Source of the DNA: CAWCAW01 sp963714125
GTDB taxonomy: Bacteria > Actinomycetota > Acidimicrobiia > Acidimicrobiales > UBA8190
Length of the DNA: 64,000 nucleotides
Assembly (NCBI GenBank): GCA_963714125.1
Contig: OY970234.1
Coordinates: 1,178,001-1,242,000, forward strand
Direction: 5' to 3'
Shown here: positions 58,989-64,000 of the stretch, piece after piece
Layout of the letters: each line of letters starts with the position of its first letter
Numbering within the stretch: position 1 is the stretch's first letter
Position numbers and translations under genes: made by a program
The notes under the pieces: model-generated
Told to the model about the DNA's origin: nothing
The model's input: the letters and a program-made list of their open reading frames with translations, nothing else
Databases searched by the model: none

Positions 58989-61193
58989 ATGCGGTCCTTG
59001 CCCCAGGCCGGGCATCGGGTGTCCACTGGAACGAGAAGCCGGCTCCGCGTCGTGCTCTCCGGGGCGCTTGCTTTCGGAGGACTGAGCACCCTTGCGTTCG
59101 GCGTCACGACTGCGTTGACTGAGGGCACCGCGTCGGCCAGTCCGGCAGCCCTCTTTTCGTCCACCACTCCTGGGACGTATTCATTGGCCGTTCCGACAGG
59201 AGTGTCCAGCATCACCGTTACCGCGGTGGGTGGCACGGGTGGCATGGGAGATGGGAGTAACGGAGGACAAGGTGCGATCGTTACGGCAACGGTCGCGGTG
59301 GATCCTGGTGAGCAGCTCGCCGTGTCCGTGGCACGCAACGGTGGAACTGGCAACGGATCGGCCGGTGGCTTTGGAGAGGGATCGGGCGGCTCTGCTGGCC
59401 CCGTGGGGTCCTCTGCTGCTGGTAGTGGCGGCGGCGCATCCGCGGTCTACAGCGGATCCTCGCCCCTCGTTGTCGCTGGTGGAGGTGGCGGCGGGGGTGG
59501 TGCCGGGGATGATGGAGATGGGGGTGCAGCCGGACAACCTGCGCCGGCGATCGGCGCGACCGAGGAGCTTTGCAGTCTTTATGACGCAGCCGGTGCAGCG
59601 ACGGAAACAGGCGCAGGCTCGGCGGGTTACTGCGATCTCACTTCTGGCGGCGGGACCGTGCCCGCAAGTAACGGTGGATCGCTTGCTGGCGGCAACGGCG
59701 GCGAGGTAGGGGCGAACGGGAGCGCCAATAGTTCCGGTGGCGGAGGCGGTGGCGGGCTACTCGGTGGCGGTGGAGGAGATATCGATGGTGGCGGCGGTGG
59801 TTCCAGCTATCCCGAAGCCGATATCTCGGGGTTGGACACCACTGCGACACCGGCAGTGACCATCGCCACCACGGACTTCTACGTCTCAACCACGAGCCTT
59901 ACGCCGGTGACCCCAGGCAAGGCCTACGCCCCGGTGCCCCTCCAGGCCGCCAACGTCGGAGTCAGCACGAGTCCTTTTACGACCACTTTAAGGTGGAAGA
60001 AGGTCAGCCTCCCGCACGGATTAAAGCTTTCTCCTGCCGGGGTGCTGTGGGGGGTTGCCAGCAGAAGGCTTCCTGGCAGTCCGAGCTCGGTCAAGGTTGA
60101 GGTGACCGAGACTGTCATCTCGCTCAAGGGCAAAGTGAAGGTCACGACTAAGACGACTGTCCATGCCACCATTCCTCTGTCCACCGTTACGACTGCATAC
60201 GGGGGCCCGGCAGTCTTTGATGCCATCACATGTCTAAATACAACGGACTGTTTCGTTGTTGGAAGCACCAGCTCATCAACAGGATCGGCAGGTACGACCA
60301 ATACTGGGTTGGTGGCTGTAAGCGTGGACGGAGGCCAGACTTGGGAGGCGCGTCAGCTCCCCGTTGCAGTTCCGGAACTCAACGCTGTCAGCTGTTTCGG
60401 ATCCACCTGCCTCGCTGTCGGCGAAACGCAGGCCGTCTATACGGATGACTGGGGAGTGACCTGGTCCGTAGAGTCAGTGGTTCCATCCTTTGTAACTTTG
60501 GACGGGGCTTCTTGCTTCAGCGAATCGTCCTGCGTGGTGGTCGGGAGTGTGGCCAATCCCTATGGTGAGGCAGGCGCATACATCGGATTGACGAGCGACG
60601 GCGGCGGATCCTGGCAAAACGTCACACCGACAGACCCTCCGCACGGCGCTCTAGGGTCCGTAAGCTGCGTTTCAAGTCTGTGTGAAGCAGTTGGCAGTGG
60701 AGCTGTCGGTAGCACCGATGGCGGGACGACGTGGGAGAACCAAACCTTCAACGGTGGACTTTTGGGGGGTGGGCTTCACTCTGTTTCCTGCGGGTCATCC
60801 ACGACGTGCATAGCGGCTGCTTACAACAACGATCCAAATATGGGAACTGGTGCGACAGTCTTCTCTTTCGACCAAGGCGCGAGCTATTGGAATCCGCAGA
60901 CTACTCCGGCAAATTCTGCTGGCGCCGAACAGGTTGGCTGCGCGACATCATTGTGGTGCGTCGCTGTTGGCCCCCCCGATAGTGCGACGGGACTTGCGTA
61001 CTTCATGTTGACCACCGACGGGGGAGCTTCGTGGAGCAACGTCGCCGCGCCTACGGGAATGACTTGGCTGACTGACATCTCGTGCCCCATTTCCACCTAT
61101 TGCGTGACGATCGGCCAGAATGCGGCGGGCGCGGCTGAAGGAATAGGAAGTCCCGGAGCCACGTGGAGCGTTCAGTCCGACGAAACGTCCTAG
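58989..61193 (+). CDS. Secreted glycine-rich protein with BNR-like repeats
   Basis: This is a 734-residue exoprotein. The ATG has AGGAGG upstream. A signal segment (about 18-50) ends at ASASPA. Residues 70-290 are glycine-rich, with long runs in which Gly is followed by Gly, Asn or Ser, like cell-surface adhesive or structural proteins. Residues 305-395 form an Ig-like or putative-binding module. Residues 405-730 hold about six BNR/Ycf48-like repeats, each with a paired Cys and SxDGGxTW-type turn (VSVDGGQTWEA, LTSDGGGSWQN, STDGGTTWEN, LTTDGGASWSN). The cysteines (CLNTTDC, CFGSTC, CFSESSC, CVSSLC) probably form one small disulfide loop per blade. Ligand unknown. Confidence 0.75.
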   Translation: MRSLPQAGHRVSTGTRSRLRVVLSGALAFGGLSTLAFGVTTALTEGTASASPAALFSSTTPGTYSLAVPTGVSSITVTAVGGTGGMGDGSNGGQGAIVTATVAVDPGEQLAVSVARNGGTGNGSAGGFGEGSGGSAGPVGSSAAGSGGGASAVYSGSSPLVVAGGGGGGGGAGDDGDGGAAGQPAPAIGATEELCSLYDAAGAATETGAGSAGYCDLTSGGGTVPASNGGSLAGGNGGEVGANGSANSSGGGGGGGLLGGGGGDIDGGGGGSSYPEADISGLDTTATPAVTIATTDFYVSTTSLTPVTPGKAYAPVPLQAANVGVSTSPFTTTLRWKKVSLPHGLKLSPAGVLWGVASRRLPGSPSSVKVEVTETVISLKGKVKVTTKTTVHATIPLSTVTTAYGGPAVFDAITCLNTTDCFVVGSTSSSTGSAGTTNTGLVAVSVDGGQTWEARQLPVAVPELNAVSCFGSTCLAVGETQAVYTDDWGVTWSVESVVPSFVTLDGASCFSESSCVVVGSVANPYGEAGAYIGLTSDGGGSWQNVTPTDPPHGALGSVSCVSSLCEAVGSGAVGSTDGGTTWENQTFNGGLLGGGLHSVSCGSSTTCIAAAYNNDPNMGTGATVFSFDQGASYWNPQTTPANSAGAEQVGCATSLWCVAVGPPDSATGLAYFMLTTDGGASWSNVAAPTGMTWLTDISCPISTYCVTIGQNAAGAAEGIGSPGATWSVQSDETS

Positions 61194-61290
61194 GTACCCC
61201 GGACGAATCAACAAGGGCTAAGCGTCGTCAGGACACCACACACAAAGATGCACTTCGCTTGCCATTCTTACCGGCAGCAGCGTTCAACGT

Positions 61291-62166
61291 TCAGTTCTTT
61301 GCTTCGCTGTGACGATCGAGGAATGCCGTGACCGATTCCGTAAAGGCATCATTCCGATCGCCGGCGACCATGTGCCCTGCCCCAGAAACATCTACGAACT
61401 CGACCTCTGGGAACCGTTCGCAAAAGTTGGCGGCTTTCTCAGCACTGACGAGATCACTCACCCGGCCTCGTACAAGCATGACCGGGACGTCGGCCACCAT
61501 TCGTCCGACCGCGGCATGGAGTCGATCTATGTCGCGGACCTCGTCTGGTCCCAATCCGCCGCCCCGGAACATGAAGCCCGGATCCCAGTGCCAGTAGAAC
61601 CGCCCATCACGCTCACGTAGGTTCTTCCGAAGGCCCGACGTGTCAGAAGGCATTGGCCGATGGGGGTTGTAGGCCGCAACGGCTTCGGCGGCCTCCTCGA
61701 TGGATGCGAACCCAACCTCAGCGCGGTCCAACATGAAGGCGCCGATCCGTTGGGCGCCTGCCTCCTCCATATCCGGCACGATGTCTACGAGTACGACGCT
61801 TTGCGCAACGCCCGGAGCAAGTTCACCCGTCAAGAGCATCGAAGTTAAGCCACCAAGCGAAGCACCTACCAGGATGGGCTGCTTGTCCAGTTGTTCGATC
61901 ACGCGTCGGACGTCCTCGGCAAACGTCGCGAGGCGGTAGTCGCCGACGTCGGACCAGGCGGAGTCGCCATGACCTCGAGCATCAAGCGTCAAAGACTGCC
62001 AACCATGCTCGGCGATCCGTGCGGCGGCCCCACCCCAGGAATGACGTGTTTGACCGCCTCCGTGAAGGAAGAGGACTGGAACATCCTGAGAGCTCCCTCT
62101 GCGGTCGCCGACAAGACGAAGTCCATCTTTGCCCTTGAAGTACACGATTGTTGGATTTGCTCCCAC
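61291..62166 (-). CDS. Alpha/beta hydrolase
   Basis: This is a likely serine hydrolase of 291 residues. The oxyanion loop is LFLHGGGQTRHSWGG, the nucleophile elbow LVGASLGGLTSML, the acid DLVSAEKA preceded by VRGRVSD, and the histidine GAGHMVAGD. It resembles epoxide-hydrolase or esterase members with a small cap. It converges with the glycine-rich exoprotein gene. The roughly 300 bases upstream to the tRNA fragment (62167-62471) show nothing I can support beyond a possible promoter. Confidence 0.85.
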   Translation of the reverse strand: MGANPTIVYFKGKDGLRLVGDRRGSSQDVPVLFLHGGGQTRHSWGGAAARIAEHGWQSLTLDARGHGDSAWSDVGDYRLATFAEDVRRVIEQLDKQPILVGASLGGLTSMLLTGELAPGVAQSVVLVDIVPDMEEAGAQRIGAFMLDRAEVGFASIEEAAEAVAAYNPHRPMPSDTSGLRKNLRERDGRFYWHWDPGFMFRGGGLGPDEVRDIDRLHAAVGRMVADVPVMLVRGRVSDLVSAEKAANFCERFPEVEFVDVSGAGHMVAGDRNDAFTESVTAFLDRHSEAKN

Positions 62167-62471
62167 TCGGGAAGGGTAGCGATGTCCTCAAGGCTCGGCC
62201 AACCTTGTCGTTCGAAACAGGACAGCGTGGGAATGCCGGGAGGCGCCCCCTCGGACCCTTTTTCACACGACGAGACGATGAGATCACAACCCCCAGGATC
62301 GCAGAGGTGTTGCAATCATCCCTGGAAACCACCCCGCCGCGAGGGGGTCAATTTTCGGCCGTCGTTGACTTCGGGGACATCGGGCGCCTGGCTGGCCATG
62401 AAAGGATGTACAGGCCATATGTAGGACGAAACCAAAACCGTAGGCCGACCGAGACTGAAGAAGGCCAGCTA

Positions 62472-62509
62472 GCCCCCGTAGCTCAGAGGATAGAGCGTCG
62501 GTTTCCTAA
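62472..62509 (+). tRNA. 5' half of a tRNA-Arg(CCT) gene, truncated at the anticodon loop
   Basis: The first 38 bases of a tRNA are clear: acceptor GCCCCCG, D-arm GCTC-AGAGGATA-GAGC, anticodon stem TCGGT and loop TTCCTAA with anticodon CCT. From 62510 the sequence (TGCTCATAAG) cannot pair with the anticodon stem. No T-arm and no CGGGGGC acceptor 3' strand is seen downstream to the end of the window. The gene is thus broken exactly at the anticodon loop, a common crossover point of tyrosine integrases. Low-GC accessory sequence begins here. Confidence 0.75.
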
Positions 62510-62624
62510 TGCTCATAAGTGCGTCCGGTCGAGACGGCAGGAGACGGCAACAGAAGGCCTGACTAGGGATTTCAGTTTATCGTGTCGTCCCGTGCAGTGC
62601 CCTGCCGTCGCAAATCGTCGAAAA

Positions 62625-62648
62625 TTCTGGGATGGATTCTGGGATGGA
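62625..62648. repeat. Two tandem copies of a 12-bp unit
   Basis: TTCTGGGATGGA occurs twice in a row, perfect. It lies in the non-coding 62510-62763 stretch after the tRNA fragment. A shorter tandem repeat, GAGACGGCA, is near 62533. Such arm-like repeats occur next to attachment sites but also by chance. Confidence 0.45.
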
Positions 62649-62763
62649 TCCGAGCGCGTTGTCTTCGTTTGTCCACTGCCGCACCGCCTTTGGCGGCTTG
62701 GCGTCAACGCAATCGTGAGTCGACGCGGATAATCGGTTGACCTGACTCGGACATCCGGTGATG

Positions 62764-63018
62764 TCACGCTGAAGACGGTATCTCCCCCGAGTTTGATTTG
62801 CGGGCTCTGTATGCCGCTTGGCGGCTCGCAGCGTTCCGGTAGATCCGCGGCCGTCCAGCGCCGGCTCTGGCGCCACCCCAGCCAAAATCGGGACCCGTCG
62901 GCTCCTCGACGCCCGCATCAGCCCGGACAACGTTCGTGACGAAAACGACATCCGCCTTGGACGCGGATTTCGATCGATCTTCCCGTCGTATCCGTTTGGC
63001 CCGACTGGCTCGTCCCAT
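62764..63018 (-). CDS. Small basic hypothetical protein of accessory type
   Basis: From the ATG at 63018 the product has 84 residues. It begins MGRASRAKRIRREDRSK, ends with AYRARKSNSGEIPSSA and contains GGARAGAGRPRIYRNAA, a pattern common in small DNA-binding or phage/plasmid proteins of actinobacteria. I cannot assign a family with certainty. The frame extends to 63126 but without a better start. It lies 255 bases from the broken tRNA and supports the view that this end of the window is a mobile or accessory segment. Confidence 0.4.
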   Translation of the reverse strand: MGRASRAKRIRREDRSKSASKADVVFVTNVVRADAGVEEPTGPDFGWGGARAGAGRPRIYRNAASRQAAYRARKSNSGEIPSSA

Positions 63019-63229
63019 CTTGTGATCGTAGGAAGCGGTTGTTGCAGTGAATCCCGTGTTCCAGCACCCCAGAGACGACGCCCTTCTGCCTACGGCAGCG
63101 GGCGTCGTCAGGGGCTGTGCAGGCAAATGGGTAACGGCCGATCCAGTGTTACGGAATCAAGATTCCCAGGGGGCACGTTTTTCCAGGTCAGCGGAGAGTG
63201 TCACTGTGTGAGAACTGTCTTTACGAAGA

Positions 63230-63880
63230 TCAAGCTTGATTCGACAGCAAAGCCTCAATGAGATTGAGGTCGATGCGCGTCGCTGCGACCGTCATGGAGA
63301 CCGAATCTCGTTCACAATCGATGACCGTTGTCCGGGGCCAGCCGAAACGAAGAAACAGGGAATCACCCTTCCTTGGCGATCGAGTTCGCGTTTTCCAAAT
63401 GCCAGCTTCCCACCTGACTATTTCCCTTGGGAAAAGTGAGACGCTGTGGAAGACGATTTCTTCGCTCGACAACTCCATGATGCCTTGGTGCATGTTCCCT
63501 GCGGCTGGCAGGGTAAAAGCTGTCACCAAGAGATGGGCCCCATTGCTGATATCCCGTAGATTCGCATTGAGGCGCGCATCGCGGGGAACGAAGTAGAAAC
63601 GAACGACGTGATCGACAACTATGCCGATCCACCAGGTCCATTTTGGATGCCATGCGCCGTACGCCACGATGTATCCCAGCCGTGCTTTAAGGTGAATCGA
63701 CGTTACAACCTGTTGCGGGCGGATGGGTCGCCGGGGAAGACTGCGTCCGCGACAAACGCCCAATCGACCGCTCTGGACCCGGTATTCCGCTGTCCCCACT
63801 GCCCAACTGATGGCGCTTTGGGGTGCCCGACACTCATGCAGTAGCGCTCGGTCCGCCCAGGGGCATCCGAGTCTCCCCAT
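63230..63880 (-). CDS. Hypothetical protein at the right end
   Basis: A 216-codon frame. The last 120 residues look like a real protein: a beta pattern with GIMELSSEEIVFHSVSLFPREIVRWEAGIW and RKGDSLFLRFGWPRTTVIDCERD, somewhat like a PH or GRAM fold. The first 60 residues are Arg/Cys-rich and may not be coding, so the true start may lie nearer 63700; no strong ribosome-binding site decides it. Codon use is less GC-biased than in the chromosomal genes. The remaining bases to 64000 show nothing I can support. Confidence 0.4.
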   Translation of the reverse strand: MGRLGCPWADRALLHECRAPQSAISWAVGTAEYRVQSGRLGVCRGRSLPRRPIRPQQVVTSIHLKARLGYIVAYGAWHPKWTWWIGIVVDHVVRFYFVPRDARLNANLRDISNGAHLLVTAFTLPAAGNMHQGIMELSSEEIVFHSVSLFPREIVRWEAGIWKTRTRSPRKGDSLFLRFGWPRTTVIDCERDSVSMTVAATRIDLNLIEALLSNQA

Positions 63881-64000
63881 AGAGTTATCGACCGTGCGGG
63901 AACCCGAATACCCCGGTCAGCCGGTCACAGGTCCGGCTGTCGGGCCGTGGATGCGGCTTCGTCTCCTGCTCTCGCAGGTCGGTGGGTCGCGGCATCGGAA

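Noticed and set aside
62472..62850. Group I intron in tRNA-Arg(CCT), known from some bacteria at the anticodon loop
   Set aside because: No 3' exon (T-arm or CGGGGGC acceptor strand) is visible within the usual intron length or up to the window end, so truncation is the better reading.
1..64000. CRISPR array or phage structural genes
   Set aside because: No regularly spaced repeats with variable spacers and no capsid, tail, portal or terminase-like proteins were found.

Overview
The window is high-GC DNA from an actinobacterium. Direct support comes from an actinobacterial-type QcrB and aa3 oxidase with the CtaF subunit, a DUF2510 domain (essentially actinobacterial), many GTG starts, and a repertoire rich in acyl-CoA dehydrogenases. 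The gene mix would suit an Acidimicrobiia-like lineage, but that placement is inference. No rRNA, CRISPR array, transposase or integrase was seen.

Layout. 0-7 kb: 3' end of qcrB and a GNAT gene on the plus strand face a minus-strand block of ctaC-ctaD-ctaF and a secreted CAP protein; an MBL-fold hydrolase and tatA follow. 7.3-11.6 kb: a minus-strand acyl-CoA operon (acyl-CoA dehydrogenase, hot-dog thioesterase, cysteine-less thiolase homologue, enoyl-CoA hydratase). 11.8-21.6 kb: a small acidic protein, alpha/beta hydrolases, a GNAT, SulP transporter, DUF503 protein, an orphan LuxR regulator, a GMC oxidoreductase with its small subunit, and an ATL DNA-damage protein coupled to another acyl-CoA dehydrogenase. 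21.6-23.0 kb: a small insert bounded by a 14-bp direct repeat and carrying a toxin-antitoxin-like pair. 23.0-24.7 kb: a membrane sensor module without an output domain and a GYD protein.

24.7-33.7 kb: two divergent acyl-CoA operons that share a 19-bp palindrome. The minus side encodes a KAS III-like/OB-fold fusion, thiolase, SDR and thioesterase. The plus side encodes an acyl-CoA dehydrogenase, CoA-transferase, two single-domain MaoC-like proteins and a second acyl-CoA dehydrogenase. The paired subunits recall the heteromeric side-chain beta-oxidation enzymes of actinobacterial steroid catabolism; the substrate cannot be read from sequence.

37-51 kb: a Tad/Flp pilus locus (cpaB, tadZ, tadA, tadB, tadC, flp). 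It is interleaved with two paralogous NarL-type histidine kinase/response regulator pairs and two paralogous polytopic membrane proteins. The second kinase is split by a one-base frameshift. Prepilin peptidase and TadE/F/G are not in the window. 51-61 kb: a surface/secretome block: AlpA-like DNA-binding protein, SGNH-fold protein with an LAFTG-type anchor, an RDD/DUF4190 membrane protein, a GH92 alpha-mannosidase, a small lipoprotein and a glycine-rich BNR-repeat exoprotein. 62.5-64 kb: the 5' half of a tRNA-Arg(CCT) gene, broken at the anticodon loop, followed by lower-GC accessory sequence with poorly recognisable genes.
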